Positions 33,490 through 42,479 are shown, counted from the stretch's first letter. The stretch is 64,000 nucleotides of DNA from Mucilaginibacter phenanthrenivorans (GCF_024721155.1 NZ_JAHVAP010000013.1:62001-126000), one strand, 5' to 3'. Numbers and translations: made by a program. Notes: a model not told the origin generated them from the sequence alone.

Positions 33490-34805
33490 ACGGATTGTAT
33501 GTTTAATTCGCCTTGCGGCTCTTCGCTTATATTGTGTTTGCGGGCAGTTTGCATAAAGTAGATAAGGGAGAATATGGCGCATGCCCCGCCAACTATGCCT
33601 ACCACCAATACACCCTCCTTAAAGAAAGTTGCCCAGCTGATGGATGGCCGGCCAAGTTCCTTAACCAGTAAAATGGTCACACTGCCAAGGTAGCCCATCG
33701 AGTCTGATACATAGATCAGGAAACCTACGTTACTGCGGTAATGGAACGAGGCGATCATTCGTTCAAAGAAAATAGCGTTATACGGAACGTAGCCTAAGTA
33801 AAGACCTAACCCGGCTGTTGTCATCCACTCCATAGGGCCGATAAGTTTAAGCTCGAAAAGTATAGTACCCGCCGCAATTAACACGCAGCCGCCAATAATC
33901 ATAAAATGGATAATGCGAAACGCTTTCAGGTTTTTCCTTACCAATATCAGCAAGCTCATGGCCACTAATACAATAACAGAAATTATGGTATCAATTTTAG
34001 CGTAAATGGTATTGTCCTTGTTACCCAGGCTGGCCCAGATCTCCACCTCAAAATTATCGCGGATATCGCGCATTATGGTGAGCAGTACATAAATAACCAG
34101 CGTAAGGATGATACCCGGTAAAAAGCGCCTTAAAAATAGCTGGCGTTCGGCGGCATCCATTGGGGTACGTTTTGTGCGGAGCTTAACATCTTCCTCCGTG
34201 GGAGGCGGCATCAATTCCAAACAGAAAACAAAAAATATGAGCGGGATCACGAACAGCGCACCTGTTATAAACGGCATGGTGTATTCGCTCACATGAAAGA
34301 TATCGCGCATGCTGCGTGCTATTGTTTTTACAAAACCCGAGGCAAAAATGAGGCTGATGGATAAAACCGCTGCCATAAACTCGGTGGATTTTCTGCCCTC
34401 GAGATAACTAAAAACCAATCCCCAGATCATCCCCAGCGGGAAGCCATTGAGGAAAAGGCAAATAATATTATAAGGAGCGGGGATAACTGCGAATAGCAGC
34501 AACGCTGCCCATGCGGCTCCAATCAGTACGAAAATGCTTTTGGCCCGCTGACCAGGCTTTAACTCGGCAATAAATTTAATACCGTAAAACTTGCTTAGTG
34601 TGTAACCAATAACCTGGGCTATTACCAGCCATACCTTATAATCAACATGGAAATATTGCTCGCCGGTAAACGTGCCTGCCGCAAAGCCTTTGCGGAAAGC
34701 GTACATGGAAGTATAAGTACCGAAGGCACATACCGCAGCTAATACTGATATTACGGAGTAAGGCCATTTGGCAACCTTAACACGCAAGCTATCCATTATC
34801 GTCAT
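33486..34805 (-). CDS. DUF5690 family transporter (MFS-like)
   Basis: A 439-residue integral membrane protein with about 12 helices and a central cytoplasmic loop (PPPTEEDVKLRTKRTPMDAA, near residue 205). It matches the DUF5690 family in length and in its N-terminal TSMYAFRKGFAAGTF segment, which resembles the organophosphate/sugar-phosphate antiporter type of MFS start. It lies 4 bp after the PhnX-like gene and overlaps the FAD oxidoreductase start by 4 bp, so all three are co-translated. It probably imports the phosphonate substrate across the inner membrane. Confidence 0.8.
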   Translation of the reverse strand: MTIMDSLRVKVAKWPYSVISVLAAVCAFGTYTSMYAFRKGFAAGTFTGEQYFHVDYKVWLVIAQVIGYTLSKFYGIKFIAELKPGQRAKSIFVLIGAAWAALLLFAVIPAPYNIICLFLNGFPLGMIWGLVFSYLEGRKSTEFMAAVLSISLIFASGFVKTIARSMRDIFHVSEYTMPFITGALFVIPLIFFVFCLELMPPPTEEDVKLRTKRTPMDAAERQLFLRRFLPGIILTLVIYVLLTIMRDIRDNFEVEIWASLGNKDNTIYAKIDTIISVIVLVAMSLLILVRKNLKAFRIIHFMIIGGCVLIAAGTILFELKLIGPMEWMTTAGLGLYLGYVPYNAIFFERMIASFHYRSNVGFLIYVSDSMGYLGSVTILLVKELGRPSISWATFFKEGVLVVGIVGGACAIFSLIYFMQTARKHNISEEPQGELNIQSV

Positions 34806-34809
34806 GGGT

Positions 34810-35496
34810 CTATTTGCTTATGATGGTTAATACATCTGCAATATCATCAATAATATGGGTTGGATTGTAGGCCTCCAGCTCCTCGCGGGTAAAAATACCG
34901 GTAGTAACACCGATAACATATTTACAACCTGCGTTTTGCCCCTCGCGAACGTCAACCTCGGTATCGCCAACTTTGGCAACTTCCCGTGAACGTTCTATTT
35001 TACCATCGATCATCATTTTCTGGATCATGTAAGGGTGGGGGCGACCAAGCTCTACTTCGTCCGAACCGACAACATGATCAATCAAATCCTTTTTTAACCA
35101 TTGCAGGCGGTTAACTATTGTATCAGCAATATCGCGCGAAAAACCCGTGTTGATCCCTACCTGTACGCCTTTGGCGCGTAATGCAGCAAATGTTTCTTCA
35201 ACATTTGGCAGCGGCTCAATACCTGGTGCGGTTTTGTAATGCGATATCATTTGCTCAACAAATTCCTTATGAATTTTGCTTACTAAGTCTGTCGTTATTT
35301 TAGCGTCGTTATGCTCATGGAGGCGCAGGATCTGCCTGATGGCTAAATTTTTTTCATAACCCATCAACGGGTTGATCAGTTCGAGCGGAACTTCATAATT
35401 TGATTTTAACAGCGCAGCCTGGAATGCCTTGCTTACATCATGATCATCTTTAACCGTTGTTCCGGCTATATCAAACACTACTAACTTAATTGACAT
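34810..35496 (-). CDS. PhnX-like phosphonoacetaldehyde hydrolase (HAD family)
   Basis: A 228-residue HAD hydrolase of the phosphonatase branch. Motif I is FDIAGTT with nucleophile Asp9. Ala11 replaces the acid Asp of ordinary HAD phosphatases, as in PhnX. The cap motif MGYEKNLAI places Lys49 exactly where PhnX (MGLLK) has its Schiff-base Lys53. GINTGFSRD, GRPHPYM and KVGDTEVDVREG follow. PhnX splits phosphonoacetaldehyde into acetaldehyde and phosphate. It is first in the operon before the transporter and FAD oxidoreductase, whose product may be its substrate. Shorter than typical PhnX (about 265), so exact substrate is less certain. Confidence 0.85.
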   Translation of the reverse strand: MSIKLVVFDIAGTTVKDDHDVSKAFQAALLKSNYEVPLELINPLMGYEKNLAIRQILRLHEHNDAKITTDLVSKIHKEFVEQMISHYKTAPGIEPLPNVEETFAALRAKGVQVGINTGFSRDIADTIVNRLQWLKKDLIDHVVGSDEVELGRPHPYMIQKMMIDGKIERSREVAKVGDTEVDVREGQNAGCKYVIGVTTGIFTREELEAYNPTHIIDDIADVLTIISK

Positions 35497-35514
35497 AAAA
35501 TTGAATTATTGTTT

Positions 35515-35553
35515 AGCAATACTAAACTTATTTTATTAATATCAAACTAAATT
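35515..35553 (-). promoter_or_regulatory. Regulon promoter/operator element, PhnX-like operon
   Basis: On the minus strand: AATTTAGTTT, 14 bases, AAGTTTAGTATTGCT. The element before susC (37462-37500) has the same two blocks, orientation and spacing (33/39 identical). Inside it, TTTG and TAGTATTG are 18 bases apart, close to the Bacteroidota -33/-7 promoter, and GTTTAG-CAATA-CTAAAC (35511-35527) is a perfect inverted repeat over the -7 region. It lies 18 bp before the ATG. The XRE-cupin protein is the obvious candidate regulator. Confidence 0.65.
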
Positions 35554-35582
35554 TGTGTTAAGGTTGTGTGAAGTTGGTTTTT

Positions 35583-35679
35583 GGTTGATTAAGTTAGATT
35601 GGGTTGATTAGGTTGGATTAAGTTTTTGTTTTGGGAAAATTAACTCAATCAACCACTCACTTAATCAACCTAATCAACT
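35583..35679. repeat. Palindromic GGTTGATT-type repeat
   Basis: Tandem GGTTGATTA/GGTTGGATTAAG words on the left pair with CTTAATCAACCTAATCAAC on the right across an AT-rich loop. It follows the XRE-cupin stop and may terminate that gene. Related words recur at 62027-62070. Confidence 0.6.
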
Positions 35680-35685
35680 ATCCCC

Positions 35686-36264
35686 TCACTTTTTCTCTTC
35701 AAAAAAATAGATCACCAGCATACTGGCGGTTGTGGTGCCGAGATTTTTTGGGGTATGAGGGATCCGGCCATCGAACAGCATGGAATCTCCCGGGCTTAGT
35801 TTTATAAATTCCTCGTTAAACTGGTACTCTATTTCGCCGGAAAGGATATACTTATATTCAAATGCATCTGTTTCAACCAACGGGCGGCTGGCGTTCGGCT
35901 CTAATTCCAATATTACTATATCTATAGTGCTTGGGTTTATCGATTTTGTAAATATGCGCTGGTAATGAAAGCCGGTGGCATGTTCCTTTTCAAAATGATC
36001 GTATTCGCTTTTTCTTTTTACGAGGATGGGCAGATCGGCGGTTTTGGATTTGATGTCCTTAAAAAATTCATTAAGGTCGATCTCGAGCGCCTTGATGATC
36101 TCTATCAATACCATTAATGATGGAATAGTACGGCTGTTCTCGATCTGCGAGATCAATCCCTTACTCACATTTGCCCGTACGGCAAGTTCCTGTACGGTGA
36201 TGTTTTTTTCCCGCCGGCGTTCTTTAATCCGGTTACTGATCTGGATCAGGATGTCTTCTTCCAT
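35686..36264 (-). CDS. XRE-cupin transcriptional regulator
   Basis: A 192-residue regulator: XRE helix-turn-helix at about 8-62 (QELAVRANVSKGLISQIENS) and a C-terminal cupin domain at about 118-188 (EPNASRPLVET, KYILSGEIEYQF, LSPGDSMLFDGRIPHTPKN). The cupin would bind a small ligand. It lies between the two halves of the phosphonate cluster. Its own upstream region holds two direct TTAGTACT boxes 24 bp apart that resemble the TTAGTATT core of the PhnX-like and susC elements, suggesting autoregulation plus control of both units. Confidence 0.85.
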   Translation of the reverse strand: MEEDILIQISNRIKERRREKNITVQELAVRANVSKGLISQIENSRTIPSLMVLIEIIKALEIDLNEFFKDIKSKTADLPILVKRKSEYDHFEKEHATGFHYQRIFTKSINPSTIDIVILELEPNASRPLVETDAFEYKYILSGEIEYQFNEEFIKLSPGDSMLFDGRIPHTPKNLGTTTASMLVIYFFEEKK

Positions 36265-36268
36265 TAAT

Positions 36269-36300
36269 AGTACTAAAAGGTTTGCGGTGCAAAGTACTAA
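36269..36300 (-). promoter_or_regulatory. Paired TTAGTACT boxes before regulator
   Basis: AGTACTAA occurs at 36269-36276 and 36293-36300 on the plus strand (TTAGTACT on the coding strand), 24 bp apart. This is two or so helical turns and just before the regulator start codon. The word A[AG]TACTAA is also at 35518, 37456 and, inverted, 37490. Confidence 0.5.
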
Positions 36301-36398
36301 TAATGCAAACGGATGAAAATAATTTTTTTGTTAAGATTAGTTAAAGCGAACCGCTGATTTAGACTGATTTGATTGATGACGCTGATTTTTAATTTCAT

Positions 36399-36566
36399 CG
36401 TCATTGCCAGGCAGGTTGCTTGCAACCAGCTTCGAAGCAAACTCTGAACTATGCAGGCAATGGACCGAGACGCCAGGTCATTACCAATCAGCGGCGGTAA
36501 GGTCACATCAGTATAAAGGTTCTTTGATTGTCCTTTGTAGAGTTGGCTTCGTTCCTCGCCATGACG
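36399..36566. repeat. Degenerate copy of the 148-bp element
   Basis: Starts CGTCATTGCCAGG and ends CCTCGCCATGACG; the right half (GGTTCTTTGATTGTCCTTTG, then AGAGTTGGCTTCG) matches the copy at 45820 in the same orientation. It fills most of the 381-bp gap between the regulator and the PhnZ-like gene. A TTTAGTTAATTTGC word at 36617-36630 is the only promoter-like sequence seen for the latter. Confidence 0.65.
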
Positions 36567-36645
36567 ATGGAGGGAGGTGCGACATTAATGCATCCTTAAC
36601 ACTACAATAACATCCATTTAGTTAATTTGCCGCAAAATTACCCTT

Positions 36646-37224
36646 ATGAAAACTGCCAATAATTACCGTGCAATTGTAAATGAAGTTTTTTCGCTGTATG
36701 AAAAATATGGTGATGAAGACTACATAGGCGAGCCGGTTTCACAATTGGAGCACATGAGCCAGGCAGCTGCATTAGCCGAGGGAGAGGGCTATGACAATGA
36801 GGTGATCCTCGCTGCGTTTTTTCACGACATAGGCCACCTATGCGCCGAAGAGGGCGAGGCTGAAAGCATGGATGGCATGGGTAATGTAGATCATGAAAAG
36901 CTGGGTGCCGAATATTTGCTGGAAAAGGGCTTTTCTGAACGCGTTGCCGCTTTGGTGCAAGGGCACGTTTTGGCAAAAAGATATTTGACTTATAAATACC
37001 CCGAATATTATAATAAGCTGTCAGAAGCCAGCAAGGTTACCCTCGAGTTCCAGGGCGGGCGAATGAATAGCGACGAAGCCGAAGAATTTGAACTTAATCC
37101 CGATGCTGATTTAATAATCCGCATGCGCTATTGGGACGATACCGCCAAGGAAATGAATGTACCTGTTGATAATGTGCAGCATTTAAAGGAGTTAGCATTG
37201 GAGCATCTGCTTTCCAGAGACTAG
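36646..37224 (+). CDS. PhnZ-like HD-domain di-iron phosphonate oxygenase
   Basis: A 192-residue HD-domain protein of the phosphonate-associated HDIG group. It aligns closely with PhnZ: YIGEPVSQLEH (Tyr26, His36), FFHDIGH (His60, Asp61, His64), DHEKLGAEYL (His83), GHVLAKRYL (His107, Lys111) and RYWDD (Asp164) reproduce all metal ligands and the substrate-gating Tyr and Lys. PhnZ oxidatively cleaves 1-hydroxy-2-aminoethylphosphonate to glycine and phosphate using a mixed-valent di-iron site. The partner hydroxylase PhnY is not in the window, so the true substrate may be another 1-hydroxyphosphonate. Confidence 0.87.
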   Translation: MKTANNYRAIVNEVFSLYEKYGDEDYIGEPVSQLEHMSQAAALAEGEGYDNEVILAAFFHDIGHLCAEEGEAESMDGMGNVDHEKLGAEYLLEKGFSERVAALVQGHVLAKRYLTYKYPEYYNKLSEASKVTLEFQGGRMNSDEAEEFELNPDADLIIRMRYWDDTAKEMNVPVDNVQHLKELALEHLLSRD

Positions 37225-37360
37225 AGATCAGAGGCCAGGTAGCTTCGCGCTTGTGGAGTTTTCTCTAGGTAAGGAATTGTACGCCTCAATTCTGCTATAA
37301 AAGAACTAATCTCCAGCCTCTGATCTCTAGTTAACTAACCTCCAGTCTCTAATCTCTAAC
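37215..37360. repeat. AGAGATTAG-type palindromic repeat
   Basis: The left arm AGAGACTAGAGATCAGAGGCC pairs with CCTCTGATCTCTAG and CCAGTCTCTAATCTCT on the right. The first bases encode the last residues and TAG of the PhnZ-like gene (SRD, stop). It can form a terminator-like structure before the susC promoter. Confidence 0.65.
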
Positions 37361-37461
37361 AACCAATATTAAATATTTGTAAGCAATAAGTAACGCTTCT
37401 GTTACGTAAATTCTAACGGCTTAACATTTTCTACATCTATTGTTAAGCATAGCTTAATACT

Positions 37462-37500
37462 AATTTAGTTTACCAATAATAAACAAAGTTTAGTATTGCT
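37462..37500 (+). promoter_or_regulatory. Regulon promoter/operator element, susC
   Basis: AATTTAGTTT, 14 bases, AAGTTTAGTATTGCT: the same bipartite element as before the PhnX-like operon. A further AATACTAA lies at 37456-37463, so together with TTAGTATT at 37490-37497 it makes an inverted pair. It ends 40 bp before the susC start codon. Confidence 0.65.
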
Positions 37501-37540
37501 GCATGAAAAATTCCTCCTCCTCACTATTAAAAACTATCAG

Positions 37541-40500
37541 ATGAAACAAATTTACATGCAGTTAAAGACCGTAATAACGGTGTTGTTATTCTGTCTTGCC
37601 CCGGCGCTTTTGTTTGCGCAATCAAAGATCGGTGGTACAGTAACCGACGAGAAAAAACAGCCCTTGCCAGGCGTAAGCGTTACGCTTAAAGGCACAACAC
37701 AAGGAACAGTAACCGATTTGAACGGCCGCTTTTTATTCACTGTTGAAAAAGGCCAGGTGCTTTCCTTTAAGTTCCTGGGCTTTGTGCCACAGGAGATCAC
37801 TGTAGGCGACCAAACCAACTACAACATTGTACTTGCAGACGATTCCAAAACACTTAACGAGGTTGTGGTAACGGCTTTGGGTGTGAAAAAGGAAACCCGC
37901 CGCATTGGTTATTCCATTCAAACGGTTGATGGAAGCAGTCTTACTACCGCCCGTGACCCTAACCCTATTAACGGTTTAATAGGTAAGGTAGCTGGTTTAT
38001 CGGTGGGTGCAACATCCGAAGTATTAGGCGTACCTAACGTGACCATTCGTGGTAATACCGTTACGCTGTACGTAATTGATGGTTTGCCGATCAACTCTGA
38101 CACTTTTGATTTAAGCCCTGATGATATTGAAACTTATACCGTGTTAAAAGGTCCTGCTGCGGCAGCTTTATACGGTAACCGTGCGGCCAATGGCGCTATT
38201 TTAATTACCACTAAAAAAGGCGCTGGCAACAAAAAAGGCTTAACTGTTGACATCAATAGCAGTACGGTAATAAACAAAGGCTTTTTGGCATTCCCACGGG
38301 TTCAGCATTCATACGGACCGGGTGAAAACACCTTCTATACCTTCGTTGATGGTAAAGGTGGTGCACCAGGTGGTGTTGATAGTGATTATGACGTTTGGGG
38401 CCCTTATTTTGCAGGTCAGCTGATCCCGCAATATGATAGCCCTGTTGTAAACGGCGTTCGCCAGGGTACACCATGGACCGCAAGAGGTGCCAACAACCTG
38501 GCTAACTTTTTACGCACAGGTTATCAAACAAACAATGATATTGCGCTAACTGCCGTTGGCGACACTTATACCACAAGGTTATCAGTTTCGCAGCAACACC
38601 AGTCAAGCTATATCCCTTCTCAATACCTTGATATCGCCAACGTAAACTTTTACGCTTCATTTAACCCAACTCCACGTTTAAAATTTGAAGCCAACGTTGA
38701 TTTTAACCGCCAGAGCACTGATGATTACCCGGATGTTCAATATGGCCCGAACAGTATCATCTATAACTTAGCTATCTGGACAGGTGCTGACTGGAGCGTT
38801 AACTCGCCGGACATCAAAGCAATCTGGCAGCCAGGCAAAACTGACGTACAATCGCAGTTTGAAGAGTATACCCGTTATCATAACCCGTACTTCCTTACCA
38901 AGATCTGGACACGCGGACACTACAAAAATGATACTTACGGTTACGTATCAGGTAACTACAAAATTGATAACCACCTGAACGTAGGCTTAAAATCACAGAT
39001 TGATACTTATAATTTATTACATACAGAAGACCTGCCATTCTCTGCTCACCCTTACGGTCGTGAAGGTAACCAGGGCGATTACCGCGAAGATCGCCGCGAT
39101 TTGTTTGAGAACAACACAGAGTTAAAATTGAACTTTGATTACACTGTTCATGAATTCTTAAACATCAACGGTTTAGTGGGTGGTAACTTGCGTAACTTTA
39201 AGTATAATTCAAGCTGGGTATCAACAGATTATTTGAACGTACCTGCCGATTATTCTTTCAGTAACTCAAAAAACCCTATCCAGGCAACAAGCTTTAATTC
39301 TCAATTAAGAACGTTAAGCGGTTATTACTCTGTCGATTTATCATTCGGCCACTATGCTACTTTATCAAGTACAGGTCGTGTTGATAAATCATCTGCGTTC
39401 CAAAACGTAACCACTTATTACTATCCAAGCTTATCGGCAGCTACTGTAATTTCTGATTACATTCACCTGCCAGATTTTATTACTTTCTTAAAGGCACGTG
39501 CATCATATTCAAACGTTCGTTCGGATGATACAAGCCCAACCATAGGCCCTGCACCTTTTAATACAATAGCTACCTACGGAGGACAAACTATTAGTAACAG
39601 CCCTTCTACCAACCCATTGTTCTTAAATCCGCTGGGTTATGGCGTAACTTATAATTCACCGTATAATGGTCCTGCGTATTCATTGAATCCAACAAATTCA
39701 GAAGGCAAGCCTTATAATAACCAGGCTGCTGCTTATGCTTCAAACTACCTGTATCAAAACGGTATCAAAACTTCAACCCGTGTAAACTACGAAGAAGGTT
39801 TCGATATTAAATTCCTGCAAAACCGTTTGGGACTGAGCGCTACTGCTTACCAGTATATTGACGGACCAAGAATTTTGGACAATGTGATATCAACTGCTAC
39901 AGGTTATACCGATGAGTTTTTGAACGCTTTAAAAACCAAAAAGACAGGGTATGAAATTTCATTAACAGGCACACCAATTAAAAACATCGATGGCTTTGGC
40001 TGGGATGTAATGGTTAACTGGTCTACATTTAAAGAGGTTTACAAAGAATTGCCTCCGGGACAATCAACTTACAATACTTTCTTTAAAGAAGGCGACCGTA
40101 CCGATAAATTCTACGGAACCGCTTTTGTAAGGAACCCACAGGGCCAGATCATCAATGGCTCAAACGGCGAAGCTTTGGTAAACCCGGTACCACAGTACCT
40201 TGGTCACCTGAATGCTGATTACACCTGGTCTATATCAAATACTTTCCATTACAAAAATTTAAGCATGAGCTTCCAGTTTGATGGTTCAGTAGGTGGTGTA
40301 ACTACAGATTATGTACACAACAAAACCGTTCGTGGCGGTAGCAACGAATTAACTGCCGAAGGTGCACTGGGTGCTGCCCGTTACCAGGACTGGTTAAACT
40401 TTGGTAAAAAAGGCTACGCAGGTTCATACGTTGGCCAGGGTGTTGTAGTATCAAACGGCACACCTATCAACTACGATTCAAAAACAGGCGCTGTGTTAAA

Positions 40501-40840
40501 CTACAATTCATTGCAATACGGTCCTAACACACATACAGCATTTGTGCAGGAATATGCAAGTGAGTATTACAATGTGAATGAAGCAAACTTAATGAGCAAA
40601 ACTTACGCTAAGCTGCGCGAGCTTACATTTAGCTATAACTTCCCTAAAAAATGGTTGCAAAAATCGTTTATCACTAATGCATCAGCCTCGATATACGGTC
40701 GTAACTTGTTGTACTTCTACAAAAACCCTGAATTTAAAGACGTGGATTTAGATCAATATGCTAATACCGCTACCTCTTTAACCGGGCTTCAATCGCCGTC
40801 AGTACGTAGCTATGGCCTTAACATAAAATTATCATTCTAA
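37541..40840 (+). CDS. SusC/RagA-type TonB-linked outer membrane transporter
   Basis: A SusC family protein of about 1099 residues: signal peptide (LLFCLAPALLFAQ), carboxypeptidase-regulatory-like domain (KIGGTVTDEKKQPLPGVSV), TonB box region (LNEVVVTALGVKK), plug domain with the family motif LKGPAAAALYGNRAANGAI and a C-terminal beta-barrel ending in LNIKLSF. The frame begins at a TTG (37496), but the ATG at 37541 is preferred, with a purine-poor leader before it. It forms with SusD an outer membrane import complex, here probably for a phosphonate-bearing glycan, lipid or headgroup. Transcription starts from a promoter shared in sequence with the PhnX-like operon. Confidence 0.93.
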   Translation: MKQIYMQLKTVITVLLFCLAPALLFAQSKIGGTVTDEKKQPLPGVSVTLKGTTQGTVTDLNGRFLFTVEKGQVLSFKFLGFVPQEITVGDQTNYNIVLADDSKTLNEVVVTALGVKKETRRIGYSIQTVDGSSLTTARDPNPINGLIGKVAGLSVGATSEVLGVPNVTIRGNTVTLYVIDGLPINSDTFDLSPDDIETYTVLKGPAAAALYGNRAANGAILITTKKGAGNKKGLTVDINSSTVINKGFLAFPRVQHSYGPGENTFYTFVDGKGGAPGGVDSDYDVWGPYFAGQLIPQYDSPVVNGVRQGTPWTARGANNLANFLRTGYQTNNDIALTAVGDTYTTRLSVSQQHQSSYIPSQYLDIANVNFYASFNPTPRLKFEANVDFNRQSTDDYPDVQYGPNSIIYNLAIWTGADWSVNSPDIKAIWQPGKTDVQSQFEEYTRYHNPYFLTKIWTRGHYKNDTYGYVSGNYKIDNHLNVGLKSQIDTYNLLHTEDLPFSAHPYGREGNQGDYREDRRDLFENNTELKLNFDYTVHEFLNINGLVGGNLRNFKYNSSWVSTDYLNVPADYSFSNSKNPIQATSFNSQLRTLSGYYSVDLSFGHYATLSSTGRVDKSSAFQNVTTYYYPSLSAATVISDYIHLPDFITFLKARASYSNVRSDDTSPTIGPAPFNTIATYGGQTISNSPSTNPLFLNPLGYGVTYNSPYNGPAYSLNPTNSEGKPYNNQAAAYASNYLYQNGIKTSTRVNYEEGFDIKFLQNRLGLSATAYQYIDGPRILDNVISTATGYTDEFLNALKTKKTGYEISLTGTPIKNIDGFGWDVMVNWSTFKEVYKELPPGQSTYNTFFKEGDRTDKFYGTAFVRNPQGQIINGSNGEALVNPVPQYLGHLNADYTWSISNTFHYKNLSMSFQFDGSVGGVTTDYVHNKTVRGGSNELTAEGALGAARYQDWLNFGKKGYAGSYVGQGVVVSNGTPINYDSKTGAVLNYNSLQYGPNTHTAFVQEYASEYYNVNEANLMSKTYAKLRELTFSYNFPKKWLQKSFITNASASIYGRNLLYFYKNPEFKDVDLDQYANTATSLTGLQSPSVRSYGLNIKLSF

Positions 40841-40860
40841 TTAAAATCAGAGAAACGATC

Positions 40861-42465
40861 ATGAAAAAGATATCTATAATTTATTTTCTGCCATTGCTGG
40901 TGTTACTGGCAGCAAGCAGTTGTAAAAAGAGTTTTGAAGATCTCACCAAAAACAACAACGTTCCAAATAACGTTCCTGCTTCCCTGTTTTTTAACGGGGT
41001 ACTCAACAATATGGTTGACCTTGCAGGCAGTTCAAGCGAAATCTACAGCCAGTATTACATTTATAACTATAACTATTATGGTAATAATACTTATGATTTT
41101 GGTTCAGGACAGGATTATTACACTACTTTAAAAAACGTGCTTGTTATGGAAAGCCAGGCTAGTGCATCGGGCGGTGCCGCTGTTAATCCGTACGAAGCGC
41201 TTGGAAAATTTTTCAGAGCTTACCTGTTCAGTAAAATGAGCATGGAACGCGGTGATATTCCAATGACCCAGGCTTTGCAGGGGTTAAATAACCTTACCCC
41301 CAAATATGATACGCAAAAGGCAGTAATGATCCAATCACTGGCATGGCTTGAAAGTGCAAATGCCGACCTGGCTCAATTGATTACTAATCCATCATCTGGC
41401 GGTACCGGTTTGGGTGCAACTTTAAGCAACGACATATTTTTTAACAACAGCCTTGCCGAATGGCAAAAAACTGTAAACGCGTTTCGCCTGAGGTTGCTTA
41501 TTCAACTGAGCAAAAAGGTTACCAGTGATCCTGACATGCACATAGCTGAGCAGTTTGCTGCAATTGTTGGCGATCCTGCAAAGTACCCGCTAATGACTAG
41601 CTCTGCTGATAACCTTCAGTATGTTTATATTTCCCCAACCAACTATTATACCCAAACCCCCGATAATTTTGGTCAGAATGGTTCAAGGCAGAATATGTCT
41701 GCTACGTATGTTGGTTTGCTTACATCGTTAAAAGATCCAAGGGTTTTTGTAACAGCCGAACCTGCACGTTATAATGTTGATACGCTAAAACAAAGCCCTA
41801 CTGCTTTTTCATCTTTCATAGGTGCCGATCCGGGACTGGATTTGGGTGTGATGTACAACAACGCCGGTTTACAGAAATATTCTTTCATCAACAGGAAACA
41901 TTATTATTCAACTTATACCGGTGAGCCAAGCATCCAGGTTGGTTATCCTGAGCAGGAATTTAATATTGCCGAAGGTATTAACCGCGGCTGGGCAACCGGC
42001 AATGCCGAAACGCATTATATCAACGGCATCCAGGCTTCAATGACCTATTACGGCGTTCCTGCTAACGGTACCTTTACAGCTTATTTTTACCGCCCGGGTT
42101 CAACTACCGGTGTTAAAGATGATGCCAATTATGATAAATTCCTGATCGCTACTAATTGGGCTACTTATTACGCCCAGCCATCTGTAAAATATGTTGCAGG
42201 CGATGCAGGTATTACCGAAATATTGCAGCAGAAATATTTGGCACTGTTCCGTCATTCAGGTTTAGAGTCGTATTACACTTATCGCAGAACCCATGTGCCT
42301 ACATTTACTACCGGCCCGGGTACTGATAACGGTCAGCGTATAGCTTTACGTTTCCAATACCCATCGAGCGAGCGTTCAGCAAATGGTGCTAATTATACAG
42401 CAGCACTTGCCAGCCAATACGGCGGTAACGACGACATCAACGGTGTGATGTGGATCCTTAAATAA
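40861..42465 (+). CDS. SusD-like surface lipoprotein (SusD_2 group)
   Basis: A 534-residue SusD/RagB family lipoprotein with lipobox AASSCKK and TPR-like helices; FFRAYLFSKMSMERGDIPMT and the C-terminal ALRFQYPSSERSANG fit the SusD-like-2 group. Tyr/Asn-rich stretches near 65-90 lie on the probable ligand face. It begins 20 bp after susC, and a terminator follows at 42480. It captures the substrate and acts as the lid of the SusC channel. Confidence 0.92.
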   Translation: MKKISIIYFLPLLVLLAASSCKKSFEDLTKNNNVPNNVPASLFFNGVLNNMVDLAGSSSEIYSQYYIYNYNYYGNNTYDFGSGQDYYTTLKNVLVMESQASASGGAAVNPYEALGKFFRAYLFSKMSMERGDIPMTQALQGLNNLTPKYDTQKAVMIQSLAWLESANADLAQLITNPSSGGTGLGATLSNDIFFNNSLAEWQKTVNAFRLRLLIQLSKKVTSDPDMHIAEQFAAIVGDPAKYPLMTSSADNLQYVYISPTNYYTQTPDNFGQNGSRQNMSATYVGLLTSLKDPRVFVTAEPARYNVDTLKQSPTAFSSFIGADPGLDLGVMYNNAGLQKYSFINRKHYYSTYTGEPSIQVGYPEQEFNIAEGINRGWATGNAETHYINGIQASMTYYGVPANGTFTAYFYRPGSTTGVKDDANYDKFLIATNWATYYAQPSVKYVAGDAGITEILQQKYLALFRHSGLESYYTYRRTHVPTFTTGPGTDNGQRIALRFQYPSSERSANGANYTAALASQYGGNDDINGVMWILK

Positions 42466-42479
42466 TTATACTTCTTACT

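Noticed and set aside
35583..35679. Riboswitch or structured RNA before the PhnX-like gene
   Set aside because: The structure is a simple imperfect palindrome of repeated GGTTGATT words that recurs at 62027, and it lies upstream of the likely promoter, so it is better read as a repeat/terminator of the regulator gene.
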